Positions 1 through 6,929 of a stretch of 14,329 nucleotides of DNA are shown here, one piece after another. Source of the stretch: an uncultured Saprospirales bacterium (lineage in GTDB: Bacteria > Bacteroidota > Bacteroidia > Chitinophagales > JADIYW01); the NCBI GenBank assembly GCA_938008535.1, contig CALLKF010000210.1, positions 1 through 14,329 on the forward strand, written 5' to 3'. A program made the position numbers and the translations under genes. Every line of letters begins with the position of its first letter. Positions within the stretch are counted from its first letter, which is position 1. Under the pieces are notes generated by a model. That model searched no databases. It was given only the letters and a program-made list of their open reading frames with translations, and was not told the origin of the DNA.

Positions 1-1971
1 GGCGACGGTTGGGCTTGTGCTTTTAAAATTGAATCGCATAACCATCCAAGTGCTGTAGAACCATTTCAAGGTGCAGCAACTGGTGTTGGAGGAATTTCCA
101 GAGATATTTTTACCATGGGTGCGCGTCCAATTGCATCGTTAAACTCTTTGCGTTTTGGTGAACTTGCTAATAAAAAAACACAACATTTATTAAAAGGCGT
201 GGTGAAAGGTATTTCACATTATGGAAATTGTTTTGGTGTACCAACGGTTGCTGGCGAAGTATATTTCGATGATTGCTATCAGGTAAATCCGTTAGTAAAT
301 GCGATGAGTGTTGGAATTGTACGCGTTGGCGAAACTATTTCTGCAACATCAGAAGGTGCAGGCAATCCTATATATATTGTTGGCGCATCAACTGGAAAAG
401 ACGGAATTCATGGTGCAACTTTTGCTTCTGAAGATTTAGGTGAAGATGCAGAAGATAAAATTCCATCCGTACAAGTTGGCGATCCGTTTACAGAAAAATT
501 ACTGTTAGAAGCTACGCTTGAAGTAATAAAAACTGGTGCAGTGGTTGGTATGCAAGATATGGGTGCGGCTGGTATTACTTGTTCTACCAATGAAATGAGT
601 GCGAAAGGAAAACATGGTATGAAAATCTGGTTAGATAAAGTGCCAACTCGCCAACGTAACATGCAGCCATTTGAAATTTTATTGTCAGAGTCACAAGAAC
701 GAATGTTGATTGTGGTACAAAAAGGCAAAGAAGATTTGGTTGAAAAAGTGTTTGAAAAATGGGATTTGCATTGTGCTATTATTGGAGAAGTTACTGAAGG
801 CAATTTAGTACAATATTACATGAATGACGAATTGGTAGCTGAAGTTCCTGCAGATACATTGGTGCTTGGTGGAGGCGCTCCAGTTTATCAACGAAGTACA
901 AAAAAACCTGCGTATCATTTGGAAAGAGATAAATTTGATTTAGATAAAATTCCATTTCCAAATAGTTATATTGATGTAGCAAAAGAGTTGGTGCAAAATC
1001 CAAACATTGCTTCCAAACGATTTATTTATAAGCAATACGATTCGATGGTTGGTATTAATAATGCTAGTACGAACCGACCAAGTGATGCTGCTGTGATTCG
1101 TTTAAAAGATTCTAAAAAAGGGTTGGTAATGACGGTAGATTGCAACTCGCGTTATGTATATGCTGATGCTTATAAAGGTGGTGCGATTGCAGTTTCAGAA
1201 GCAGCAAGAAATATAGTGTGTACAGGTGCAAAACCAGTGGCAATTACGAATTGCTTAAACTTCGGAAATCCTTACGATGAAGAAGTATACTGGAATTTTG
1301 TGCATGCTTTACAAGGAATGGGTGACGCTTGTATTCAGTTTGAAACACCAGTAACAGGTGGCAATGTTTCGTTTTATAATCAATCGCCGAACAGAGCCGT
1401 AAATCCAACACCAACGATTGGCATGTTAGGTTTAATTGATAACGTCGACAATATGATGACGTTAGATTTTAAAAACGAAGGTGATTTAATTTATTTAATT
1501 GGTGAATGTAAAAATGATATATCAAGTTCTGAATATTTAGTGCATCATCATAAAATAGAACTATCACCAGCACCACATTTTGAATTAAAAGAAGAAGCGC
1601 AAATACAAGATGCTGTTGCACAATTAATCTCTAATAAATTAATTTTATCCGCACACGACTTAAGCGAAGGTGGTTTGTTTATTGCCGTTTTAGAAAGTGC
1701 GATGTCGAGCAACTTTGGTTTTGAAATTACGACTTGTTCATCGATTCGTAAAGATGCTTGTTTGTTTGGCGAAGGACAAAGCCGCGTAGTGGTTTCTATT
1801 GCTGTTGATACAAAAGAAAATTTTGAAAACTTCTTAAAAATCAACCATATTCCAAATCGTTTCTTAGGAACAGTAAAAGGAAAAAATATTTTGATTGATG
1901 GCGAAAACTTCGGAACTATTTCTGAATATAAAGAGTTGTACGATACGGCTATTGAGAAATATTTTGTATGA
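1..1971 (+). CDS. purL: Phosphoribosylformylglycinamidine synthase subunit PurL, 5'-truncated by window edge
   Basis: Catalyses the ATP-dependent amidation of FGAR to FGAM in de novo purine synthesis, in the cytoplasm. The frame is open from base 1, well upstream of the first ATG at 115, and the upstream codons encode the PurL signature KIESHNHPSAVEPFQGAATG, so 115 is not the start. Visible are 656 residues. Conserved stretches include GGISRDIFTMGARP, MQDMGAAGITCSTNEMSAKG (about visible residues 184-203), SESQERM, TNCLNFGNP, PVTGGNVSFYN and SAHDLSEGG, giving two AIRS-like N/C domain pairs. The protein ends without a glutaminase domain, so it is the small type (about 740 residues in the family) that needs separate PurQ and PurS; neither is in the window. 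Roughly 80-90 N-terminal residues are missing. The stop overlaps the next gene's start (ATGA). Confidence 0.97.
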   Translation, partial: GDGWACAFKIESHNHPSAVEPFQGAATGVGGISRDIFTMGARPIASLNSLRFGELANKKTQHLLKGVVKGISHYGNCFGVPTVAGEVYFDDCYQVNPLVNAMSVGIVRVGETISATSEGAGNPIYIVGASTGKDGIHGATFASEDLGEDAEDKIPSVQVGDPFTEKLLLEATLEVIKTGAVVGMQDMGAAGITCSTNEMSAKGKHGMKIWLDKVPTRQRNMQPFEILLSESQERMLIVVQKGKEDLVEKVFEKWDLHCAIIGEVTEGNLVQYYMNDELVAEVPADTLVLGGGAPVYQRSTKKPAYHLERDKFDLDKIPFPNSYIDVAKELVQNPNIASKRFIYKQYDSMVGINNASTNRPSDAAVIRLKDSKKGLVMTVDCNSRYVYADAYKGGAIAVSEAARNIVCTGAKPVAITNCLNFGNPYDEEVYWNFVHALQGMGDACIQFETPVTGGNVSFYNQSPNRAVNPTPTIGMLGLIDNVDNMMTLDFKNEGDLIYLIGECKNDISSSEYLVHHHKIELSPAPHFELKEEAQIQDAVAQLISNKLILSAHDLSEGGLFIAVLESAMSSNFGFEITTCSSIRKDACLFGEGQSRVVVSIAVDTKENFENFLKINHIPNRFLGTVKGKNILIDGENFGTISEYKELYDTAIEKYFV

Positions 1972-2501
1972 AATACAAACAGAAGAAATTAAAAATATAT
2001 TGGACATTTTTTTGGATGCTGATATGGATATTAGGAATCTATGTTGCAATTACAAAATCTTACAAATGTAGTTCCATTTGGATTTATACTTCAATAATTT
2101 TACATGTGGTAAGTTTAGTTTCAATTTATATAATTTGGGACAGCGACAATGTTTATAAACTTCCAAATTCCAAATTAAGTTTTACTGAAATTTTAGAGAG
2201 AATTGTTTTTGCTATACTTGGTATAGTATATGTTTTTCTGTTAGTATTTTTTTCATCGAAATATGATTCTAATCAACTTAGAAAATATGGCGTCAAAACA
2301 CAATCGATTGTCATTTTAAGTTATCAAGATAAGCCGTTTACAAGTCGTCAATTAGATAGATTTTTAAAAATTGAATATTCTTATAATAATAAAAGCTATC
2401 ATCAACAATTCAGAGATTCAGATACTTTATTTAGAGTTGGTGATTCAATAAAGATTTTACATTCTTCCAAAGATCCTGAATTATTCAAACTTGATCAATA
2501 A
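1968..2501 (+). CDS. Small membrane protein with DUF3592-like C-terminal domain
   Basis: Function unknown. The 177-residue protein has a basic N-terminus (KYKQKKLK) and three hydrophobic segments at about residues 10-28, 36-58 and 73-95, followed by a soluble tail. The tail (about 105-175) has the pattern GVKTQSIVIL, then EYSYNNKSYHQQF, then RVGDSIKILHSSKDPELFKL. That resembles the DUF3592 family, where a short beta-rich domain ends in a 'vGd.v.v.y.p.nP' motif. The start is set by the ATGA overlap with the purL stop, which implies translational coupling, although no link to purine synthesis is evident from the protein. It is more AT-rich than purL. The domain match was made by eye; the membrane topology is firmer than the family name. 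Confidence 0.75.
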   Translation: MKYKQKKLKIYWTFFWMLIWILGIYVAITKSYKCSSIWIYTSIILHVVSLVSIYIIWDSDNVYKLPNSKLSFTEILERIVFAILGIVYVFLLVFFSSKYDSNQLRKYGVKTQSIVILSYQDKPFTSRQLDRFLKIEYSYNNKSYHQQFRDSDTLFRVGDSIKILHSSKDPELFKLDQ

Positions 2502-2511
2502 AACCACAGCC

Positions 2512-2547
2512 ATAGTTCATGACTCACAAACCATTCACATGAACTAT
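2512..2547 (+). terminator. 10-bp perfect inverted repeat just after the membrane-protein gene, possible terminator
   Basis: ATAGTTCATG (2512-2521) is matched by its exact reverse complement CATGAACTAT (2538-2547) around a 16-base loop, starting 10 bases after the stop of the purL-linked gene. Position fits a transcription terminator, but the stem has only three G/C pairs and no proper T-run follows, so it may instead be an RNA-processing or stability element. Confidence 0.35.
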
Positions 2548-2573
2548 TTAAACTAACTGAATAAGATATTTTG

Positions 2574-2600
2574 GATATTTATTACAATGTAATAAATATC
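2574..2600. repeat. 12-bp perfect palindromic hairpin with 3-base loop
   Basis: GATATTTATTAC (2574-2585) and GTAATAAATATC (2589-2600) are exact reverse complements separated by AAT. The stem is almost entirely A/T. It lies 27 bases beyond the preceding inverted repeat and about 80 bases before the esterase start codon, with a T7 run at 2617-2623. It could be an operator for a dimeric regulator of the downstream esterase gene or part of a double terminator. The sequence shows the symmetry; the role is inference. Confidence 0.5.
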
Positions 2601-2681
2601 TATTTGAATTTAGATGTTTTTTTGTGTAAAATTGCTTCTTAGAAATTAAGAATTAATCAAACTAAAAATAAATACAACAAC

Positions 2682-3500
2682 ATGAAAAATATTTTTCTTC
2701 TGCTTTTAGTTAATATGCTGTTATTGAGTTGCAACACCAATGCACAACAACAACAAGACAAATTACCAGTACATGATAGTTTAAAAATTGATTCTAAGAT
2801 ATTGAATGAAACTAGAATAATTAATATTTGGACACCACCAAATTATTCGACAAGCACAGATTCATTGCCAGTACTCTACATGCCAGATGGTGGTTTGCAA
2901 GAAGATTTTCCACACATTGCAAATACAGTTGCTGAATTGGTAAATAATAAAAGAATTCGTCCGGTAATAGTAGTTGGTATTGAAAATATTCAACGCAGAA
3001 AAGATTTATCTGGTCCAACAGAAATTGAAGAAGATAAGAAAATTGCGCCAGTTGTTGGTGGTGCAGAAAAATTCAGAAGTTTTATAAATGATGAATTATT
3101 TTCCGAAATAAATAAACGTTATAGAACTACAACTGAAAAAGGAATAATTGGTGAATCATTAGCCGGACTTTTTATAGTGGAGACATTTTTTATAGCACCT
3201 GATATGTTTGATTTTTATATTGCAATGGATCCTTCTTTATGGTGGAACAATCATTATTTAATTAGAACAGCTAAAGATAATTTAGCAAAATTTCCAACTA
3301 CCGAAAAAAGACTTTGGTTTGCTGGTTCAAAAACAAAAGATATTTCAGCTTACACCAAAGATTTTTCTAAAATATTGGCAACACAGCAAATTAAAAATTT
3401 GACATGGAAATTTTCTGATGAACCTAAAGAAAAACACAATACCATTTACAGAGCTACCAAAGAAAAAGCATTGATTTGGTCACTAAGTCCTAGTAAATAA
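2682..3500 (+). CDS. Lipoprotein serine esterase, alpha/beta-hydrolase of the Fes/IroE (PF00756) type
   Basis: Predicted ester hydrolase on the cell envelope. Residues 1-17 form a lipoprotein signal with lipobox LLSC and lipidated Cys17, followed by a polar Q/D linker. The body (about 30-270) has the esterase-family layout: an early strand RIINIWTPPNYS, the VLYMPDGG segment (66-71), VIVVGIEN (95-102), and a nucleophile elbow GESLAG with Ser159. A late His252 (KEKHNTIYRATK) fits the catalytic His. An acidic third member could be Asp220 or Asp227; some family members such as IroE use a Ser-His dyad. Family members cleave siderophore esters, acyl esters or carbohydrate feruloyl/acetyl esters; the substrate here cannot be told. 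No siderophore or polysaccharide genes are adjacent. The start ATG directly precedes the signal peptide. It appears to be a single-gene unit. Confidence 0.85.
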   Translation: MKNIFLLLLVNMLLLSCNTNAQQQQDKLPVHDSLKIDSKILNETRIINIWTPPNYSTSTDSLPVLYMPDGGLQEDFPHIANTVAELVNNKRIRPVIVVGIENIQRRKDLSGPTEIEEDKKIAPVVGGAEKFRSFINDELFSEINKRYRTTTEKGIIGESLAGLFIVETFFIAPDMFDFYIAMDPSLWWNNHYLIRTAKDNLAKFPTTEKRLWFAGSKTKDISAYTKDFSKILATQQIKNLTWKFSDEPKEKHNTIYRATKEKALIWSLSPSK

Positions 3501-3523
3501 TCTCAAGTCATTTTTCGCGTCTT

Positions 3524-3546
3524 ACGAACCATATATATTGGTTCGT
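3524..3546 (+). repeat. 8-bp inverted repeat after the esterase gene, possible weak terminator
   Basis: ACGAACCA (3524-3531) and TGGTTCGT (3539-3546) are exact reverse complements around a TATATAT loop, 24 bases after the esterase stop. The stem is half G/C, so it is a credible transcript-end hairpin, but the 3' flank is GAAAACA with no T-run. It may act as a 3'-end stabiliser rather than an intrinsic terminator. Confidence 0.4.
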
Positions 3547-3607
3547 GAAAACACAAACCATGGCATAGTGTAGCCAAGGAAAAATGTTAGTCTAAATATA
3601 CCATTCA

Positions 3608-3636
3608 TTGGGTATTCAATAGCGAGTTTAGTTTTT
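3608..3636 (+). promoter_or_regulatory. Possible Bacteroidota-type promoter of the 122-residue lipoprotein gene
   Basis: TTG at 3608-3610 is followed after 18 bases by TAGTTTTT at 3629-3636, seven of eight matches to the Bacteroidota -7 consensus if TAnnTTTG is allowed one mismatch. It would leave a leader of about 20 bases before the ATG at 3664. The AT-rich background makes a chance match quite possible. Confidence 0.25.
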
Positions 3637-3663
3637 CATTTTTGTATTTAAATAATTTAAATA

Positions 3664-4032
3664 ATGAAAACAAAAAAAATCTTGTCCATCTTGATTGTTT
3701 TAATCGCAATCAGCTTTTCTTCTTGTAAAAAAGAAAACAACAACAACAGTACAGCTTTGGAAACAGGCAATTGGAATCTACAACTTTGGGACGGCGCACC
3801 GGCTGTTGGAACGTTGGTGTTTACCGCAAACACGTTAGATTTTAATTGCAGCACATATAGCTTCTCAGAAACTGACACCTACACAAAATCTGGTAGCACA
3901 TATACGTTTACAAAAACTGGTGGTGCATCAATTGTTATAAGTGCTGGAAATGATTGGAAAATGGACACGCTTACTACAAATGTATTGCGCATGACTAGTC
4001 GTCTTGGATTAATAGTAAGAGCAACGAAATAG
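3664..4032 (+). CDS. Small secreted lipoprotein, lipocalin-like beta-rich domain, function unknown
   Basis: A 122-residue protein with an N-terminal KTKK, a hydrophobic stretch and lipobox FSSC with Cys21, followed by KKE and an Asn/Ser linker typical of Bacteroidota lipoproteins. The mature part begins GNWNLQLWDG and continues with alternating short strands and turns rich in Thr, Ser and Tyr. It ends with a DWKMDTLTTNVLRMTS segment like the closing strands of small lipocalin-like domains, in which an opening 'G.W.l' and a late 'W.i..l....L.l' are common. The fold assignment is by eye and tentative. It is alone between a putative promoter and a strong terminator, so it is a single-gene transcript. 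No ligand or partner is suggested by the neighbours. Confidence 0.75.
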   Translation: MKTKKILSILIVLIAISFSSCKKENNNNSTALETGNWNLQLWDGAPAVGTLVFTANTLDFNCSTYSFSETDTYTKSGSTYTFTKTGGASIVISAGNDWKMDTLTTNVLRMTSRLGLIVRATK

Positions 4033-4048
4033 CAATACACTCTATTTT

Positions 4049-4080
4049 AAACGGCTTCACATTTAGTGATGCCGTTTTTT
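4049..4080 (+). terminator. Rho-independent terminator of the small lipoprotein gene
   Basis: AAACGGC (4049-4055) pairs with GCCGTTT (4071-4077), then a T/T mismatch, then TCAC (4057-4060) pairs with GTGA (4066-4069) around an ATTTA loop. A T6 run (4075-4080) follows the G/C-rich base of the stem. It begins 17 bases after the stop codon. Confidence 0.9.
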
Positions 4081-4321
4081 GCAATATAAAAACGTCTATA
4101 TTCTATTGTTGATTCCAAAAATACTTTTTTGTTTTTTACAATACATTGTTTATAATTTGCAAAGCAACAGCAAATTCAAACATTAACACATTTGTGATTG
4201 TGTGAATCATGTAAGTTTTATCTAAAGTTATACAAGGCATTGCTACGCAATATCACTCAACTTTGCATTGCTGATTTATTTATCAGTCCTTACGCAGGTT
4301 GCGAAAACTAAATAACAAATA
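4081..4321 (+). promoter_or_regulatory. Upstream region of the ice-binding lipoprotein gene, with small repeats and a weak -7 match
   Basis: This 241-base spacer holds no ORF. Near its 3' end are an attgc-tac-gcaat hairpin (4239-4251), two copies of GCATTGCT (4237-4244 and 4265-4272), a CTGAT/ATCAG inverted repeat (4271-4286), and CAACTTTG (4258-4265), which matches TAnnTTTG except for its first base. The promoter therefore probably lies near 4235-4265, leaving a leader of about 50 bases. The repeats may be operators, but each is short enough to arise by chance. Confidence 0.25.
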
Positions 4322-5395
4322 ATGATTCTCAAAAAAACTATTTCCGCATTTGCTTTCACAGCAGTTGTCTTACTGGCAGGCTGCAAGAAAGATACACCTA
4401 ATGATTTGCCAATTTTAGACGTAAAGGTAGTCTCTCACAGTCCTGTTACAAATACAACAAATGTTGCACTTGATAAAGTAATTTCTGCAACTTTTAGTGA
4501 AACAATGGATGCTTCTACTTTCAACAACCTTACGTTCACTTTAAAAAAAGGAACGACGACTGTTATTGGTACAGTAGCATATTCTGGTGTAACTGCAACA
4601 TTCACATCTGCATCACCGTTAACTCAAAATACAGTCTATACAGTTAATATAACAACAGGTGTAAAAAACACAGCAGGAAAAGCACTAACAGAAAGTGTTA
4701 GTTGGAATTTTACTACTGGAACAAGCGCAACTGGTTTGTTAGCTGTAAATCTAGGTGCTGCAGCAAATTATGTAATTTTAGCTAAAACAGCAATAAACAA
4801 TATTCCAACCTCTGCAATAGTTGGTGACATTGGTTTAAGTCCAGCAGTTACCAGTAATATCACTGGTTTTTCTCTTGTAGATGCACTTGGTTATTCAACT
4901 TCAAGTCAAGTAGCTGGAAGAATTTATGCTTCTGATATGTTGGTGCCTACACCAGTAAATCTTGCAGTAGCTGTGAGTAATATGACTACTGCTTATAATG
5001 ATGCAGCTGGTCGTACATCACCAGATTTTTCTGAATTAGGTGCTGGAAACATTGGTGGTAAAATTTTAATTCCTGGTGTTTATAAATGGACAAATGCTGT
5101 TACAATACCATCTACTATTGTTATTTCAGGAAGTGCAACAGATGTTTGGATATTTCAAATACAAGGGACACTTTCTGTAAGTTCAGGTGTAAATGTTGTG
5201 CTTAGTGGTGGCGCAAAAGCAGAGAATATTTTCTGGCAAGTAAACGGTGTAACTACTTTAGCTAATAACTCAAATTTCATTGGTATAGTATTATCTATGT
5301 CTGGAATTTCACTTAAATCTGGAGCAATTTTTAAAGGTCGTGCGCTATCTCAAACAGCAGTAATTCTTGATTCAAATACTGTTTCACAACCATAA
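4322..5395 (+). CDS. Ice-binding-family lipoprotein: Big_5 Ig-like domain plus DUF3494 domain
   Basis: A 357-residue lipoprotein with lipobox LAGC, Cys21, then KKD. Residues about 34-132 form a Big_5-type Ig-like domain (SHSPVTNTTNVALDKVISATFSETMD ... WNFTTG). Residues about 141-354 match the DUF3494 ice-binding family along their whole length: VNLGAAANYVILAKTAI, IVGDIGLSP, a helix around TAYNDAAGR, ELGAGNIGG, PGVYKW, DVWIFQIQGTL, VVLSGGAKAENIFWQV and a closing GRALSQTAVILDSNTV. In this family a right-handed beta-helix with one flat face binds ice, inhibiting recrystallisation or anchoring cells to ice. The T-A/G-X-T/N ice-face motif is not clearly repeated here, so activity could be weak or the protein could be a general adhesin. 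The lipid anchor implies cell-surface display on the Ig-like stalk. The gene stands alone, with its own terminator. Confidence 0.93.
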   Translation: MILKKTISAFAFTAVVLLAGCKKDTPNDLPILDVKVVSHSPVTNTTNVALDKVISATFSETMDASTFNNLTFTLKKGTTTVIGTVAYSGVTATFTSASPLTQNTVYTVNITTGVKNTAGKALTESVSWNFTTGTSATGLLAVNLGAAANYVILAKTAINNIPTSAIVGDIGLSPAVTSNITGFSLVDALGYSTSSQVAGRIYASDMLVPTPVNLAVAVSNMTTAYNDAAGRTSPDFSELGAGNIGGKILIPGVYKWTNAVTIPSTIVISGSATDVWIFQIQGTLSVSSGVNVVLSGGAKAENIFWQVNGVTTLANNSNFIGIVLSMSGISLKSGAIFKGRALSQTAVILDSNTVSQP

Positions 5396-5415
5396 ATAAT
5401 ACTTTTAATTTTCTT

Positions 5416-5460
5416 AAAACTCACCTGTTGTATAAACTTTACATCAGGTGAGTTTTGTTT
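5416..5460 (+). terminator. Strong rho-independent terminator after the ice-binding lipoprotein gene
   Basis: AAAACTCACCTG (5416-5427) and CAGGTGAGTTTT (5445-5456) are exact 12-bp complements. Inside them TGTA/TACA (5429-5432/5440-5443) can extend the stem past one T/T mismatch. The 3' arm ends in TTTT, then GTTT. It begins 20 bases after the stop. The A-run on the 5' side allows some terminator action on the opposite strand, though no minus-strand gene reads in. Confidence 0.9.
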
Positions 5461-5574
5461 ACAAACAGTTACAGTTTAAAAATTCTTATCTTAGTGAAGC
5501 GTAACTAAATTAAAATAGAATTCGAAATGAATTTGGTGTTCAGTTTTCTTAATATTGATAAATAATTACTAGCA

Positions 5575-6744
5575 ATGACAACAACCATTATTATAACATT
5601 CAGTGTATTACTACTCATTGCATATGTTTTTGATTTGACATCTTCCAAAACAAAAATTCCTTCTGTAATTCTCTTGTTAATTTTAGGTTGGTCTGTCAGA
5701 CAATTAACATTGTGGTTTAATATTACACTTCCTAATTTTTCTTCGTTTTTGCCACTTTTAGGCACAATTGGATTGATTCTTATAGTGCTTGAAGGATCAT
5801 TAGAACTTGAACTGAATAAATCAAAATTTGGTTTAATTAGAGAATCATTTTTAGGTGCTTTTTTTCCAATTATTGCTTTGGCATTTTTGCTTGGACTTGC
5901 ATTTAATTATTTTGGAAGTTTTGGTATAAAAGACAGTTTAACAAATGCAATACCTTTTTGTGTAATTAGCAGTGCTATTGCAATTCCGAGTGTTCGATAT
6001 CTGTCGTCATACAATAAAGAGTTTGTGATTTACGAAAGTAGCTTGTCAGATATTATTGGTGTTTTGATTTTTAATTTTCTTTTATTGAATGAAAAAATTG
6101 AAGCACAATCTTTTGGACAGTTTGCTTTACAGCTTTTTTTTATGATTATTATTTCGTTCTTAGCAACGATAGGACTTTCATTGTTACTAAACAAAATTGA
6201 ACATCATATTAAGTTTGTTCCAATTGTTTTGTTAGTTGTTTTAATTTATGCAGTTTCCAAAATATATCATTTGCCAGGTCTTATTTTTATTTTGATATTT
6301 GGTTTGTCTATCGGCAACCTTGATGAATTGAAAAAATATAAATGGATTGAAAAATTTAAACCAGACGAATTGCAAATAGAAGTGAACAAATTTCGTGAGT
6401 TAATTATAGAAGGCGCTTTTTTAGTTAGAGCTTTGTTTTTCTTATTGTTCGGTTACCTTATAGAGTCAAACGAATTATTAAATACAGATACTTTGCCTTG
6501 GGCTTTTGCAATTGTTTTCTTTATACTGATGATTCGTTCAGTACAACTTAAATTATCCAAACTTCCTTTGCAACCTTTATTGTTTGTTGCACCAAGAGGA
6601 CTTATTACCGTTTTGCTATTTCTTTCGATTGACCAAGCACATACTATTTCACTAGTAAATAAATCACTCATAATTCAAGTTATTATACTTACAGCTTTGA
6701 TTATGATGTTTGGATTAATGGCAAATAAACCTCAAAAAGAATAA
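5575..6744 (+). CDS. Monovalent cation:proton antiporter, CPA family (PF00999)
   Basis: Inner-membrane exchanger of Na+ or K+ for H+, for pH and salt homeostasis. The 389 residues are almost wholly hydrophobic with about 12-13 membrane segments, among them roughly 4-20, 29-47, 57-76, 91-112, 155-171, 184-205, 214-229, 279-296, 308-322, 334-351 and 363-384. Family landmarks are the cation-site helix ESSLSDIIGVL (Ser158-Asp159, where CPA1 members often have Asn-Asp), Arg285 in FLVRALFFLLFG, and APRGLITVLL (339-348) as in NhaP/NHE-type proteins. There is no C-terminal TrkA-N or cytoplasmic regulatory domain, so the protein is a bare transport unit. The ATG at 5575 starts just before the first membrane helix; an acceptable -7 match (TATCTTAG, 5487-5494) lies 80 bases upstream. 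Ion specificity cannot be read from the sequence. Confidence 0.88.
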   Translation: MTTTIIITFSVLLLIAYVFDLTSSKTKIPSVILLLILGWSVRQLTLWFNITLPNFSSFLPLLGTIGLILIVLEGSLELELNKSKFGLIRESFLGAFFPIIALAFLLGLAFNYFGSFGIKDSLTNAIPFCVISSAIAIPSVRYLSSYNKEFVIYESSLSDIIGVLIFNFLLLNEKIEAQSFGQFALQLFFMIIISFLATIGLSLLLNKIEHHIKFVPIVLLVVLIYAVSKIYHLPGLIFILIFGLSIGNLDELKKYKWIEKFKPDELQIEVNKFRELIIEGAFLVRALFFLLFGYLIESNELLNTDTLPWAFAIVFFILMIRSVQLKLSKLPLQPLLFVAPRGLITVLLFLSIDQAHTISLVNKSLIIQVIILTALIMMFGLMANKPQKE

Positions 6745-6904
6745 TATCTTATAAACTTCAGCTATGGTTGTGCATCACTATTTATCTATACTTCGATTCG
6801 AGAAAATATGAAACGTGAATATGAGACTGTATTTAAAGTTTTATTTTCTGTTTAATTCATTTTTATTTGTAACAAAAGTAACTGAATAAGATACAAAAGC
6901 TATT

Positions 6905-6912
6905 TAATTTTG
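6905..6912 (+). promoter_or_regulatory. Bacteroidota -7 promoter element of the DUF6132-like gene
   Basis: TAATTTTG is a full match to TAnnTTTG, 17 bases before the ATG at 6930, which would give a leader of about 10 bases. I see no TTTG -33 element at the expected 17-23 base spacing; the nearest upstream TTTG (6866-6869) is too far. Confidence 0.4.
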
Positions 6913-6929
6913 TTTCATAAAAAGACAGA

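Noticed and set aside
115..117. ATG at 115 as the purL start
   Set aside because: The frame upstream is open to base 1 and encodes a conserved PurL core motif, so the gene is cut by the window edge.
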